Positions 24,846-34,831 of a DNA stretch of 64,000 bases are shown here, piece by piece. Source of the stretch: Sphingobacterium sp. N143 (GTDB lineage: Bacteria; Bacteroidota; Bacteroidia; Sphingobacteriales; Sphingobacteriaceae); the NCBI RefSeq assembly GCF_030325625.1, contig NZ_JACAIS010000010.1, positions 186,001 to 250,000 on the forward strand. Direction: 5' to 3'. Under the pieces are notes generated by a model, which was not told the origin of the DNA, searched no databases, and saw only the letters and a program-made list of their open reading frames with translations. The position numbers were made by a program, and so were the translations under genes. Position 1 is the first letter of the stretch; each line of letters starts with the position of its first letter.

Positions 24846-26585
24846 ATGTTAAAGCGGAAGGGGAAAATCATGCTGGGCATGTCCGTCGTGATATTGGCGA
24901 CATTAACGGCATTCGGTACAAAAGCACATAAAAGAAAATTACAGAAAGACCGACTTTCTGAACCTGTATTTTCGGACTTTGTCTATCAAGGCGAAGATGC
25001 AGTTTACACACAAAACCCATTAAAACCGGGGCAGTTCTACTCGCCCATTCTACAAGGATGTTATCCCGATCCAAGCATTACACGCAAGGGGGGGGACTAT
25101 TACCTGGTGAATTCATCCTTTTCGATGTTTCCGGGAGTACCGATTTTCCACTCTGTGGATCTGGTCAACTGGCGACAATTGGGACATGTCCTGGACCGTG
25201 AATCGCAACTGAAGGTGCAGACGGCAGGCATTAGTGCCGGCATATACGCGCCCGATATTATGTATAATCGACACAACGATACCTTTTACATGATCACGAC
25301 ACAGATTGCTTTGGGCATGGGGAATATGGTGGTCAAGACCAAAGATCCCAAAGCTGGAAACTGGTCCGATCCGGTCAAAGTAGATGTCGAGGGCATTGAC
25401 CCGGCCCTGTTTTTTGACGATGATGGAAAGGCTTATGTCGTGCATAATGATGCACCAGATAAGGGCAAGGAACGCTATGAGGGGCATCGTGTCATCAAAC
25501 TCTGGGCATATGATACCGAAAAGGATCAGGTGGTGAAAGGAACTAGCCGGATTTTGGTAGATGGCGGTGTGGATCCAGCAGCAAACCCCATTTGGATCGA
25601 AGGACCGCATATTTACAAAAAAGGAGGAAAGTACTATCTGATGTGCGCCGAGGGAGGCACGGGAAGCGACCATAGTGAAGTGATTTTTTCGAGCGACCAT
25701 GTTATGGGGCCTTATAAGCCGGCTCCCAAAAATCCAATACTTTCCCAGCGACACCTGGATAAAAATAGACCTCACCCGGTGGAGTGGGCCGGTCATGCAG
25801 ATCTGGTCGAAGGACCCGATGAAGGCTGGTACGGTGTATTTCTTGGAGTCAGGCCCAATGAAGCAAAACGGGTTAACACGGGGCGTGAAACCTTTATACT
25901 GCCGGTAGACTGGTCTGCGGAATGGCCGGTCTTCGAAGGGGGAATGGAGGCGCTCAAACCCAGTGTAGCAATGCCTATCGGGGTCAAAAATAGCACGAAT
26001 GCCGAAGGTTATTTCCCCAATGGGAATTTTAGATTTACCGATCCACTGACGGCTGCAGTGCTGGATCACCGCTGGGTCGCCCTGCGCGGAGCGCGCGAGA
26101 AATTTATACAAACAACCGAGAGGGGTATCATCCTAAGACCCTATACCGTCGATATCAGTGAGCAAAAACCAATTTCGGCCTTATTTTATCGGCAGCAGCA
26201 CAAAAATTTTGAGAGCAGCGTATCGCTGGACTATGTGCCAGCCTCGGGTTCGGACCTGGCAGGCATCACCTGTCTACAAAGTGAAAAATACCATTATGTG
26301 CTGGGTGTCACCAAGCTCGACAACGAGGATCATATCGTCCTTGCCAGAAGCGAAAACGGCAGCACCCGGATTCTGGCCAAAGAAAAAATCAATCTGAACG
26401 CGAAGGTGCAGCTGCAGGTAAAAGGCGTTGGCGACGCCTATCAGTTTGCCTACGCTGTGGGCAAGGAGGCCTTCCGGAATATCGGCAGTACCGTGTCGGG
26501 CGACATCCTATCGACGGACGTGGCCGGTGGATTCACGGGCGCGCTGATCGGCCTGTACAGCACCACAGCGAACAGGATCAGATAA
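24846..26585 (+). CDS. GH43 exported beta-xylosidase/arabinofuranosidase with C-terminal beta-sandwich
   Basis: 579 residues. The N-terminus is basic then hydrophobic ('MLKRKGKIMLGMSVVILATL'), a signal peptide or anchor. The catalytic propeller spans about 65-375 with predicted D75 (CYPDPSIT), D184 (GIDPALFFDD) and E251 (IWIEGPHIY). The C-terminal ~200 residues are the beta-sandwich found in xylosidase-type GH43 subfamilies. I cannot fix the subfamily, and xylosidase against arabinofuranosidase activity is open. It starts a second transcription unit 180 bases after GH67. Confidence 0.92.
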   Translation: MLKRKGKIMLGMSVVILATLTAFGTKAHKRKLQKDRLSEPVFSDFVYQGEDAVYTQNPLKPGQFYSPILQGCYPDPSITRKGGDYYLVNSSFSMFPGVPIFHSVDLVNWRQLGHVLDRESQLKVQTAGISAGIYAPDIMYNRHNDTFYMITTQIALGMGNMVVKTKDPKAGNWSDPVKVDVEGIDPALFFDDDGKAYVVHNDAPDKGKERYEGHRVIKLWAYDTEKDQVVKGTSRILVDGGVDPAANPIWIEGPHIYKKGGKYYLMCAEGGTGSDHSEVIFSSDHVMGPYKPAPKNPILSQRHLDKNRPHPVEWAGHADLVEGPDEGWYGVFLGVRPNEAKRVNTGRETFILPVDWSAEWPVFEGGMEALKPSVAMPIGVKNSTNAEGYFPNGNFRFTDPLTAAVLDHRWVALRGAREKFIQTTERGIILRPYTVDISEQKPISALFYRQQHKNFESSVSLDYVPASGSDLAGITCLQSEKYHYVLGVTKLDNEDHIVLARSENGSTRILAKEKINLNAKVQLQVKGVGDAYQFAYAVGKEAFRNIGSTVSGDILSTDVAGGFTGALIGLYSTTANRIR

Positions 26586-26665
26586 ACTGTGCTGAATGTG
26601 TAAAGAATATTGAAATGACTATTATAAACACAACTGAAAACAAAATTTTCTTAAATCCCTAAGTT

Positions 26666-29600
26666 ATGAGAATGATGAAGTTTGCAATTCCTGTGCAACG
26701 ACAAGGATGGCTACAGTATGGAATACTGCCCTTGCTTTTTTTGCTGGCAGCCCTGCAGCTGGCCTTTGCACAAGATAAATTGGTCAAGGGGCTGGTCTCA
26801 GACCAGCAGAAACAACCCATTGAAGGGGTGACCGTATCCGTCAAGGGCGGTACCAAGAGTACGACAACAGACAGTAAAGGCGCATTTGCCATCGAGGTCG
26901 GTAACGGTGCTGTGCTGGTCTTCACCAATGTCGGCTACAAAACAGCCGAGGTGCCGGTGGGGGCCAATAACAGCGTGCAGGTGACGCTGCAATCCGACGA
27001 TATCGCCATGGAAGAGGTGGTGGTCATCGGTTATGGTACGCAGCGTAAAGAGGCCGTCACGGGATCGGTGGCCTCGGTGAGTGGCACCACGATGAATGAA
27101 GTGCCAGCAGCCAATATCAGCCGTGCCCTGCAGGGGCGTATTGCGGGGGTCAATATGCAACAAAATTCGTCCAAGCCGGGCTCTCCGATGCAGATCCGGA
27201 TTCGTGGTACACGGTCACTGACTGCCGACAACAACCCACTGATCGTGCTTGATGGGATCCCTTTTGCGGGCTCCATCTCCGATATCAACCCAGCGGACAT
27301 CAAAAGCGTGGATGTACTGAAAGATGCTTCAGCAACAGCGATCTACGGTTCGCGAGGTGCAAATGGCGTAATCCTGGTTACGACTAACAAGGGACGCATG
27401 GGACAGGCAGCGCAGCTGGCTTATAACGGTTTTACCGGGTTGCGTACGGTGTTTGCTAAATATCCCATGATGTCGGGACCTGAGTTTGCCGAAATGCGCC
27501 GTTATGTGGGACAGTTTCAGAACACCCTTGATGAGTCGGACGATACCAATACCGACTGGCAAGATCTCTTCTATAAAAATGGAATGGTCAATAGCCATGA
27601 TGTCAGCGTCAATGGCGGGGCAGAGAAAGGTAACTACAACTTTGGGGCCGGTTATTTCCGCGATGAGGGCGTGGTTCCCCTGCAAAACTATACCCGATAT
27701 AATCTGCGCGCTGCACTGGATCAGCAGGTGGGTAAGATATTCAAATTTGGGTTCAACCTCAACCAGAGCTACAGCGTGACCAACGGCAATAACCTCGGGT
27801 TATACGGTGTACTGAGCGCTTCACCGATAGCCAACCCCTTTGATGCGGACGGTACGCTCAAATCCCGTATCCAACAACAGACTTCGGGACAGCAATGGGT
27901 ACATACCCGTCAGTCTTATGAGGCACTGGGGGATAGCTATGTCAACCAGCAGCGCGTGTTCGGTTCGTACAACAACATGTACGGCGAGATCAGAATCCCC
28001 GGTGTGGAGGGGCTGACCTACCGTACCAACCTGGGACTTAATTTCCGCCAGAACAATGACGGTAGCTACACCGGTCAGGGGGTATTCAGCGGTACGCCCG
28101 ACAATGTATCCACTGCTTCTGTGGCCAACGGCAGGACCGTACAGTGGGTGATGGAAAACCTGCTGACTTACGACCGCACATTTGCGCAGAAGCATAACCT
28201 CAATCTGGTGGCACTGTATTCGGCCGAACAGAATACATCCAACAGTACCTTGATATCAGGACGAGATATTCCGATTGATGCGTTTCAGTTTTACAACATC
28301 GGCCGCACCCAGGGGGAGATCATTGTCAACCCCGACCAGCAGGGCTATGCCAAGAGCAGTCTGATGTCGTTTATGGCCCGCGCCATGTATACGTTTGACA
28401 ACCGCTATATGCTGACGATGACCATGCGCCGCGATGGCTCCTCGCGCCTGGCACCGGGCCACAAGTGGCATACCTATCCTGCCGTGTCGGCAGGATGGAA
28501 CATCCATAGCGAAAAATTTATGGCTGCCATGCCGTGGATAAATCAGCTCAAGCTGCGCCTAGGCTATGGACAGACCTCCAATCAAGCTGTAGATCCGTAC
28601 AAAACCCTGGGTTTGCTGAGTACGAGACCCTATAATTTTGATTCACAGTTCCTGACCGGTTACTACATGTCCGAACTACCCAATCCCACATTGGGTTGGG
28701 AGTTTTCCAAGACCTATAATTATGGGCTGGACTTTGGCCTCTTCAACAATAGGGTCAGCGGTACCATGGAATACTATGTCCAGAACACTGACAATATACT
28801 GCTGCGTGTGGGATTGCCGCCGACCAATGGTGGGGGCAGCTACCTGGCCAATATCGGAAAGACGCAGAACAAAGGGTTTGAACTCGCCCTTAATGGCGCC
28901 GTCATTGACAATGAAAACGGCTGGAAATGGGACGTAGGCGTAAACTTCTATGCTAATCGAAATAAGCTTGTCGAACTGACCTCGGGAAGCCAGCGCGATG
29001 AAGGAAATCAATGGTTTGTCGGCTATCCGATCGACGTCATCTTTGATTATAAGAAAATCGGACTGTGGCAGACCGACGATCCGTATAGAGATATCCTGGA
29101 GCCAGGCGGCAATGCGGGGATGATCAAAGTGGAATATACTGGAGACTACGATGAGAATGGTGCACCTACACGGGCAATTGGCGCGGCAGACCGGCAGATT
29201 ATCAATATTCAGCCCAATTTCCTGGGCGGATTTAATACGCGTCTGGCCTATAAAAATGTAGACCTCAATGTGGTGGGGACCTTTCAGAATGGTGGTACGC
29301 TGATCAGTTCACTCTATGGAAGTACCGGCTACCTCAACCAGCTAAATACCCGCGCAGGGAACAATGTCAGTGTCGAATACTGGCGTGAAGACCGTACAGA
29401 TGCCAAATATCCGAAACCAGGTGGTATACAGAGTGGCGACAATCCCAAATATGGTAGCACATTGGGCTATTTCGATGCTTCGTACTTAAAAGTGCGTACG
29501 ATTACGATGGGATACAATTTCAAACAGCAATGGGTGGAACGCATGGGTATAGGCCGTCTACGTGTTTATGCCACTGTCGAGAATCCATTTGTGCTATTCT

Positions 29601-29752
29601 CGCCCTACCATCGGGAATCGGGTGGCGATCCCGAACCTAACTCCTATGGTGACGAGAATGTGGCCGTGGCTGGCATGCGGCGGATATTGGTAGTCGGTAC
29701 GAACACGCCGGCAATGAGAAGTTATATTCTGGGACTCAATCTTTCATTTTAA
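26666..29752 (+). CDS. SusC/RagA-type TonB-dependent outer-membrane transporter
   Basis: 1028 residues. Order: signal peptide to about 36; carboxypeptidase-like regulatory domain ('VKGLVSDQQKQPIEGVTVSV'); TonB-box region 'EEVVVIGYGTQRKEAVTGSV'; plug domain ('ALQGRIAGVNMQQNSSKPG', 'LKDASATAIYGSRGANGVIL'); 22-strand barrel ending 'SYILGLNLSF'. It imports oligosaccharides with the SusD partner 11 bases downstream. No STN domain, so it is not a sigma-signalling type. Neighbouring CAZymes imply a xylan-derived ligand. Confidence 0.96.
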   Translation: MRMMKFAIPVQRQGWLQYGILPLLFLLAALQLAFAQDKLVKGLVSDQQKQPIEGVTVSVKGGTKSTTTDSKGAFAIEVGNGAVLVFTNVGYKTAEVPVGANNSVQVTLQSDDIAMEEVVVIGYGTQRKEAVTGSVASVSGTTMNEVPAANISRALQGRIAGVNMQQNSSKPGSPMQIRIRGTRSLTADNNPLIVLDGIPFAGSISDINPADIKSVDVLKDASATAIYGSRGANGVILVTTNKGRMGQAAQLAYNGFTGLRTVFAKYPMMSGPEFAEMRRYVGQFQNTLDESDDTNTDWQDLFYKNGMVNSHDVSVNGGAEKGNYNFGAGYFRDEGVVPLQNYTRYNLRAALDQQVGKIFKFGFNLNQSYSVTNGNNLGLYGVLSASPIANPFDADGTLKSRIQQQTSGQQWVHTRQSYEALGDSYVNQQRVFGSYNNMYGEIRIPGVEGLTYRTNLGLNFRQNNDGSYTGQGVFSGTPDNVSTASVANGRTVQWVMENLLTYDRTFAQKHNLNLVALYSAEQNTSNSTLISGRDIPIDAFQFYNIGRTQGEIIVNPDQQGYAKSSLMSFMARAMYTFDNRYMLTMTMRRDGSSRLAPGHKWHTYPAVSAGWNIHSEKFMAAMPWINQLKLRLGYGQTSNQAVDPYKTLGLLSTRPYNFDSQFLTGYYMSELPNPTLGWEFSKTYNYGLDFGLFNNRVSGTMEYYVQNTDNILLRVGLPPTNGGGSYLANIGKTQNKGFELALNGAVIDNENGWKWDVGVNFYANRNKLVELTSGSQRDEGNQWFVGYPIDVIFDYKKIGLWQTDDPYRDILEPGGNAGMIKVEYTGDYDENGAPTRAIGAADRQIINIQPNFLGGFNTRLAYKNVDLNVVGTFQNGGTLISSLYGSTGYLNQLNTRAGNNVSVEYWREDRTDAKYPKPGGIQSGDNPKYGSTLGYFDASYLKVRTITMGYNFKQQWVERMGIGRLRVYATVENPFVLFSPYHRESGGDPEPNSYGDENVAVAGMRRILVVGTNTPAMRSYILGLNLSF

Positions 29753-29763
29753 AACATTCAGGC

Positions 29764-31725
29764 ATGAAAACTTTCAATTCAAAACTTATCATAGGACTCT
29801 GCGTTGGTTCGTTGATGCTCGGCATGAGCAGCTGCTCCAAATTTTTGGATGAACAGCCTAGAGGAATCTTTACGCCAGGGGATTTTAAGACACCCAACGG
29901 TATCAACAACAGTATTGTCGGACTCTATGCCCACCTGCGCAACATATATGGACAGGCATATTATTACAACGCTTGCCTCACGGGGACCGATGAGGTTACT
30001 TATGCCCAGAGTGCGGACGAAAACTTTCAGGTAATGGACTTTACAGGTCTCAGTACGATGACGGCTGTAAATAGTAGGGCGGATGTGGCATGGCAGGCCG
30101 CCCTGCCCAACATCAACATGGCTTCAGGCATCATTGAAAATGCACCAGCGGTGGGCACTTCACCCGCGATCATCGCCGAAGCACATTTTTTTCGGGCATT
30201 TGATTATTTCCTATTGGTGCAGACTTTTGGTGGTGTTCCGCTCGACCTGGGTGGAGGCGAACTGAAGTACAGTACCTCCGTCGAGCGTAAATCCATACGG
30301 AATACGGTGGCTGAGGTGTACACCCGGGCTATCTTCCCTGATCTGCTCAAGGCGATCAGCGATCTACCCGATTCACCGCGCTTAAAAGGGGCCGTGAGCA
30401 AAACTGTCGCCCGTTTATACCTGGCAAAGGCCTACCTGACCTATGCCTGGTGGCTGGAAAATCCGAAAAATATACCGACCTATCCGGAAACCGGACGGAC
30501 TGATCCTGATGGCAAGACCAGTGGCTGGTACTTTCAGCAGGCTTATGACCTTGCTGTGGCAGCAATTGAAAATCCGGGGCCTTACAGCTTGCAGCCCACA
30601 TTTTACGACGTCAATGTCGCAACCAACGATCGCAACAACGAAATCTTGCTCTTTGCTGATCATACCGAAGACAGCGAATTGTATAATGGCGGCAGTCTAA
30701 GCTATGGCAGCGGTGGTGCCCCGGACAACTTTGCTGGCTGGATGATGACCTGGAATTATACGTCTCTAACGAGCTCGAAAACTACAGGCTGGAGTACCGC
30801 AGATTTGGTGAACTCAGTGCAGCGGGAAGCGGTGCAGGCGTTGGGACGTCCTTGGACACGGATGGCCCCGACCATCAATGTAGTGACCGAAACCTTTGCG
30901 GACAAGACCAACGACTCCCGCTACGATGGTACCTTTACGACGGTATACCGCGGCAACTGGAATAAAGCCAATATTACCAATCCTTCCTTATTCAATGCCA
31001 ATAATATGCCTGTCAAACCGGAAGATGCAATCCTGACGTTTTTGAATGAAGAGCCACAGACGCCGATCAACTACGACAACAAGACCTACAAGAGCAGTAT
31101 CGGTGCGGGGGTACTCCCCGGCAGGGCCGACTATGTGATCTCTCCGGAGGGCATCAGCCGCCGCGTCTACCCGGGCCTGTGGAAGCTGGGACCTTACCGT
31201 ACCGACAATGGCAATGGTCTGGGACAGCCCAATGCAGGCAGCACCCGGCCATTTAATATTGCTAAATTTTCCGAACTGTATTTTATTGCTGCTGAAGCAG
31301 CAGTAAAGGGGGCTACTGCCAAAGCCGGCAAGAATGCACGGGATCTGGTCAATGTGATCCGCGGCCGCGCAGGCGTATGGCGCTGGGACAACAACGGCAA
31401 CTCAGCCAAAGAAGCCAATCACCGTGCCGAAATGTTGGCTGCGACACCGGTCCAGATCACGCTCAATTACATCCTGGCCGAACGTTCGCGTGAGTATTAT
31501 GGTGAGGGCTACCGCTGGTATGACCTCGTGCGTACCCAGACCTGGTCCGATATCGCCAAAACTTACCGCATTGCTGGTTCGAATGTTGGCGACCATACGG
31601 CAGCGACATTCACCCGGTCGATACAGCCCTTCCACTACCTACGGCCTATCCCACAGGGACAGCTGGATGCCATGGACATGTCGGCAGCCGAGAAAGCGGC
31701 TTACCAGAATCCGGGATATAATTAA
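29764..31725 (+). CDS. SusD/RagB-type surface lipoprotein
   Basis: 653 residues, longer than the usual ~500-600. Lipoprotein signal with cysteine in 'GMSSCSKFLDEQPRG'. The N-terminal region has SusD TPR-like helices ('EAHFFRAFDYFLLVQTFGGV', 'VARLYLAKAYLTYAWWLENP'), and the C-terminus has the conserved 'LAERSREYYGEGYRWYDLVR' and 'HYLRPIPQGQLD'. SusD proteins cap the SusC barrel and bind the glycan at the surface. Confidence 0.95.
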   Translation: MKTFNSKLIIGLCVGSLMLGMSSCSKFLDEQPRGIFTPGDFKTPNGINNSIVGLYAHLRNIYGQAYYYNACLTGTDEVTYAQSADENFQVMDFTGLSTMTAVNSRADVAWQAALPNINMASGIIENAPAVGTSPAIIAEAHFFRAFDYFLLVQTFGGVPLDLGGGELKYSTSVERKSIRNTVAEVYTRAIFPDLLKAISDLPDSPRLKGAVSKTVARLYLAKAYLTYAWWLENPKNIPTYPETGRTDPDGKTSGWYFQQAYDLAVAAIENPGPYSLQPTFYDVNVATNDRNNEILLFADHTEDSELYNGGSLSYGSGGAPDNFAGWMMTWNYTSLTSSKTTGWSTADLVNSVQREAVQALGRPWTRMAPTINVVTETFADKTNDSRYDGTFTTVYRGNWNKANITNPSLFNANNMPVKPEDAILTFLNEEPQTPINYDNKTYKSSIGAGVLPGRADYVISPEGISRRVYPGLWKLGPYRTDNGNGLGQPNAGSTRPFNIAKFSELYFIAAEAAVKGATAKAGKNARDLVNVIRGRAGVWRWDNNGNSAKEANHRAEMLAATPVQITLNYILAERSREYYGEGYRWYDLVRTQTWSDIAKTYRIAGSNVGDHTAATFTRSIQPFHYLRPIPQGQLDAMDMSAAEKAAYQNPGYN

Positions 31726-31746
31726 TAGGAGAGCAATCATCTGAAA

Positions 31747-33621
31747 ATGAAAAAAAGAAAAGCCTGTGTTTTTGTGCTGACCTTAAGTCTGCTTTTGTAT
31801 GCCGGACTATCCTCCGCAGCCATACGGCTACCTGCCTTGATCGGGGACCGTATGGTGTTGCAACGCGATACCGAACTGAAGATCTGGGGCTGGGCAGACC
31901 GTGGTGAAAAAATAACGGTACGTTTTCGTGGTAAAAGCTATTTTACCGAGGCGGATAGCGCCGGTAACTGGGCAATCAGGCTGCCGGCACAGAAAGCTGG
32001 CGGTCCCGAGCTGCTGCAGGTTAATGAAATCGCTGTCCGGGATATCCTGATCGGTGATGTATGGCTCTGCTCGGGGCAGTCCAATATGGAAACACCGATT
32101 GAGAGGCTGGTCGAACGGTTTCCGGAGATTAACAACTCCAATAATCACATGATCCGTTATTTTAAGGTACCGACGCAGCATGCACGGGATGGCCAAAAGG
32201 AAATAGCCGACGGTGGACGCTGGTACTCTGCTGTGGCCTCAGAAGTCATGAGCTGGACTGCATTAGCCTATTTCTATGCTCAGCAGAGCTATGCCCATAC
32301 CGGCGTGCCGGTGGGTATGCTCGTATCTAGTCTTGGCGGATCCACTATCGAAAGCTGGATCAGTCAGGATCAGTTAAAAGAGTTCCCGCGGCTGCTGCTC
32401 GACCGCCCTGCGCTGGATAGCATGCGGTTGGCACAGCAGGACCGAGGTATCCGGGACTGGATAAAACCGAACTGGGACGATAGTAGCTGGCCTACTTTTA
32501 CAGTACCGGGTTTGTGGCGGGATCAGGGTATTGACCGCAGGGGAGTGCTTTACTTTAGAAGATCGTTTCAATTGCCTGCAGCGCTGGAAGGTCGATACGC
32601 TACCTTGTACCTGGGTACGCTGGTTGACAGCGATTCGGTATTTGTCAACGGCCAGTTCGTCGGTGCCACAGGTTATATGTATCCACCCCGAAAGTATACT
32701 GTCCCAGCTGGAATCCTGCATGTTGGTCACAATAATGTAACGGTACGTCTGCGATCCCAGACCGGAAACGGCGGATTTGTGGAAGACAAATCCTATAGAC
32801 TAGTGGTGAATGACCACGAGATCAAGTTGACAGGAGAGTGGAAGTATCAGGTGGGCATGGACCTCGATTTGGTCAACAGTTATTTGCCGCGGTTGAAAAA
32901 TTTGAAGGAATCTGGATCACAGCTCTATAATGCCATGATCTACCCAATAAAAGATGTTGCCGTGAAGGGCGTGATCTGGTACCAGGGCGAATCCAATACG
33001 GACGAGCCACAAAAATATGAAAAATATCTCCGGCTACTGATCAAAGACTGGCGTCTGACGCTGCAGCGGCCCGAGCTGCCCTTTTTGCTGGTGCAACTGC
33101 CCAATTATATGCGCAAACAAGAGCACCCCTCTGAATCGGGATGGGCCGGCGTACGTGAAGCACAGTTTAAGGTAACCCGTGAGGTTCCCTATACAGCGCT
33201 AACGGTCAACTATGATATTGGGGAATGGAACGATATCCATCCCCTCAATAAAAAAGACCTGGCTTCGCGCCTGTTCCTAGCTGCCCGCAAACTGGTGTAT
33301 GGCGAAAAGTTGGTCAGTGCTGGACCGACCTATCAGCACATGGAAATTAGGGACAATAAGATCAGGCTCTTTTTTACGGATGTCGGAAGCGGGCTGGCGA
33401 GCAGGGATGGGCCAGTGCTAAAGCATTTTGCCATCGCAGGGGCGGACCGCCACTTTGTCTGGGCAGAAGCTGTTATTAAGGGCAATACCGTCGTCGTCAG
33501 CCACAAGGATGTACCCCACCCCGTGGCGGTACGTTACGCCTGGGGTGATAATCCTGCTGATGCCAACCTCATTAACAAGGAGCAGCTGTTGGCCTCACCA
33601 TTTCGGACAGACAGTTGGTGA
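31747..33621 (+). CDS. SGNH carbohydrate O-acetylesterase with inserted beta-sandwich (SASA family, CE20-like layout)
   Basis: 624 residues with a signal peptide. The esterase core is split. Block 1 contains the nucleophile S112 in WLCSGQSNMETP and 'SSLGGSTIESWIS'. A ~180-residue beta-sandwich (GH2-sugar-binding-like, 'YFRRSFQLPAALEGRYATLY') is inserted next. The core resumes with 'GVIWYQGESNTDEPQKYEKY' and the His of 'WNDIHPLNKKDLASRL'. An N-terminal ~100-residue beta domain precedes the core. This split layout resembles family CE20 acetylesterases. Likely role: removing acetyl groups from xylan or xyloglucan oligosaccharides in the periplasm; exact substrate is inferred from context. Confidence 0.88.
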   Translation: MKKRKACVFVLTLSLLLYAGLSSAAIRLPALIGDRMVLQRDTELKIWGWADRGEKITVRFRGKSYFTEADSAGNWAIRLPAQKAGGPELLQVNEIAVRDILIGDVWLCSGQSNMETPIERLVERFPEINNSNNHMIRYFKVPTQHARDGQKEIADGGRWYSAVASEVMSWTALAYFYAQQSYAHTGVPVGMLVSSLGGSTIESWISQDQLKEFPRLLLDRPALDSMRLAQQDRGIRDWIKPNWDDSSWPTFTVPGLWRDQGIDRRGVLYFRRSFQLPAALEGRYATLYLGTLVDSDSVFVNGQFVGATGYMYPPRKYTVPAGILHVGHNNVTVRLRSQTGNGGFVEDKSYRLVVNDHEIKLTGEWKYQVGMDLDLVNSYLPRLKNLKESGSQLYNAMIYPIKDVAVKGVIWYQGESNTDEPQKYEKYLRLLIKDWRLTLQRPELPFLLVQLPNYMRKQEHPSESGWAGVREAQFKVTREVPYTALTVNYDIGEWNDIHPLNKKDLASRLFLAARKLVYGEKLVSAGPTYQHMEIRDNKIRLFFTDVGSGLASRDGPVLKHFAIAGADRHFVWAEAVIKGNTVVVSHKDVPHPVAVRYAWGDNPADANLINKEQLLASPFRTDSW

Positions 33622-33651
33622 ATTTGTTTCCACAGCAGTCTTTTTCTAAAC

Positions 33652-34515
33652 TTATATTGATAGTCGGCGCTTGTAGCCCGTCGGGGTCTCCCCGGCTATC
33701 TTTTTAAAGAGCCGGTTGAAATACGTGATATGCTCAAAACCCAGAGCAAAGCTTAGCTCTTGTATGCTGTAGTCATCAGTCAGCATCATCAGCTGGGCTT
33801 TTTCTATTTTTTTCTGATTTATATACCGTACCGGAGTCGTATTCATTTGTTTTTTAAAAAGCCTGATGAGGTGGTCATTGGAGAGGAACACGTGACCTGC
33901 AAGTTGCTCAATCGAGATCGGGCGGTGAATATGCTCGTTGATATAATCGATGACCCGCAGGAGACGTTTGTCGACTTCTGGTATGCTGTCAATTGCAACG
34001 GCCAAAAAACGGCTCATCAGCAGGTGGACAATTGCCTGGTTCTCGACCTCTCTGGCAAAAGGCGATGCGACCTGCATAGCGATGTTTTTCATTAATCCGG
34101 CTGAATGATCATAGCCCCTGGGATCATACATCGGTAAAGCACGGCCGGGGTTTAACGCATGAAGGCGCTGCATAAGGTCCACCGCCAGCTCATCTGCCTG
34201 AATTTCTTTCGGAAACGTATAGCGGTCAAAGATACTGGACCGTATTTCGGGATTTTCGTAAATATGGATATAATAGAGCGAAAATGCACCATTGCAGGAA
34301 TAGCTATGTTGCACATGCGCCGGAGTAAGATAAAGATATCCTGGACGAAGTATGATCCGTTCCTTATCCACTAAAATGGATGCCTGTCCCTCACAGACAT
34401 AATGTATCCGGGCAAAAGGACTTCTGATATCTTTAAAATTCCAGTCGGCATTGTGCTGCGCATAGCCCACATTTAAGAGACTAAAATCTAGCTTATTTTT
34501 TGGATAACTACTCAT
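33652..34515 (-). CDS. AraC-family transcriptional regulator
   Basis: 287 residues from the ATG at 34515, which follows CTGGAGGACC, a purine-rich ribosome-binding-like site; the frame continues upstream but without a reason to use it. The N-terminal part is an AraC-type cupin ('IRSPFARIHYVCEGQASILV', 'LTPAHVQHSYSCNGAFSLYY'). The C-terminal ~100 residues contain two HTH units ('SIEQLAGHVFLSNDHLIRLF', 'SIQELSFALGFEHITYFNRL'). It faces the GH29 gene, and the shared intergenic region carries three copies of a 10-base motif, making GH29 and its own gene the likely targets. Confidence 0.92.
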   Translation of the reverse strand: MSSYPKNKLDFSLLNVGYAQHNADWNFKDIRSPFARIHYVCEGQASILVDKERIILRPGYLYLTPAHVQHSYSCNGAFSLYYIHIYENPEIRSSIFDRYTFPKEIQADELAVDLMQRLHALNPGRALPMYDPRGYDHSAGLMKNIAMQVASPFAREVENQAIVHLLMSRFLAVAIDSIPEVDKRLLRVIDYINEHIHRPISIEQLAGHVFLSNDHLIRLFKKQMNTTPVRYINQKKIEKAQLMMLTDDYSIQELSFALGFEHITYFNRLFKKIAGETPTGYKRRLSI

Positions 34516-34689
34516 TGGTCCTCCAGATGTTGTGACACAGAATACAATAATAAGCAAAAAGTCGATAATGTATTTACTTGGTCTATTGTGGTAAGATAAA
34601 ATAATTATGTTTAGTCTTGTAATAATTGTTATACTTTAGCTTTTTTCGGGTAGCAGAAGTGAAAAATGTATAACCAGGGAACCCGGCTG

Positions 34690-34721
34690 TCGATATTGTG
34701 CAATCTCTGATCGATAATGTG
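34690..34721. promoter_or_regulatory. Tandem AraC-type binding half-sites, 21-bp period
   Basis: TCGATATTGTG (34690-34700) and TCGATAATGTG (34711-34721) differ at one position and repeat every 21 bases. The distal copy ends 24 bases before the -7 element, abutting the -33 position, as in activation by AraC-type proteins. Confidence 0.6.
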
Positions 34722-34745
34722 AATGCTATTTTAACGGAATGCGAT

Positions 34746-34753
34746 TACATTTG
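34746..34753 (+). promoter_or_regulatory. Bacteroidetes-type -7 element of the GH29-like gene
   Basis: TACATTTG is an exact TAnnTTTG. No TTTG at -33, consistent with an activator-dependent promoter. Predicted leader of about 70 bases before the ATG at 34832. Confidence 0.5.
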
Positions 34754-34831
34754 TATAACGTAATCGAACAAATTATAAACCGGATGACAGTGGGTGAACC
34801 TCCTGACCCCAGGCATCTATACCTAAAATAA

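Larger units (their letters stand above)
34516..34831. promoter_or_regulatory. Divergent control region between AraC gene and GH29 gene
   Basis: 316 bases with no coding sequence. It holds a GH29 promoter and three copies of TCGATAwTGT: 34562-34571, 34690-34699 and 34711-34720. The first is about 47 bases before the AraC start; the other two form a tandem pair upstream of the GH29 -7 element. There is also a 7-base inverted repeat CGATTAC...GTAATCG (34742-34766) over the -7 element. Confidence 0.65.
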
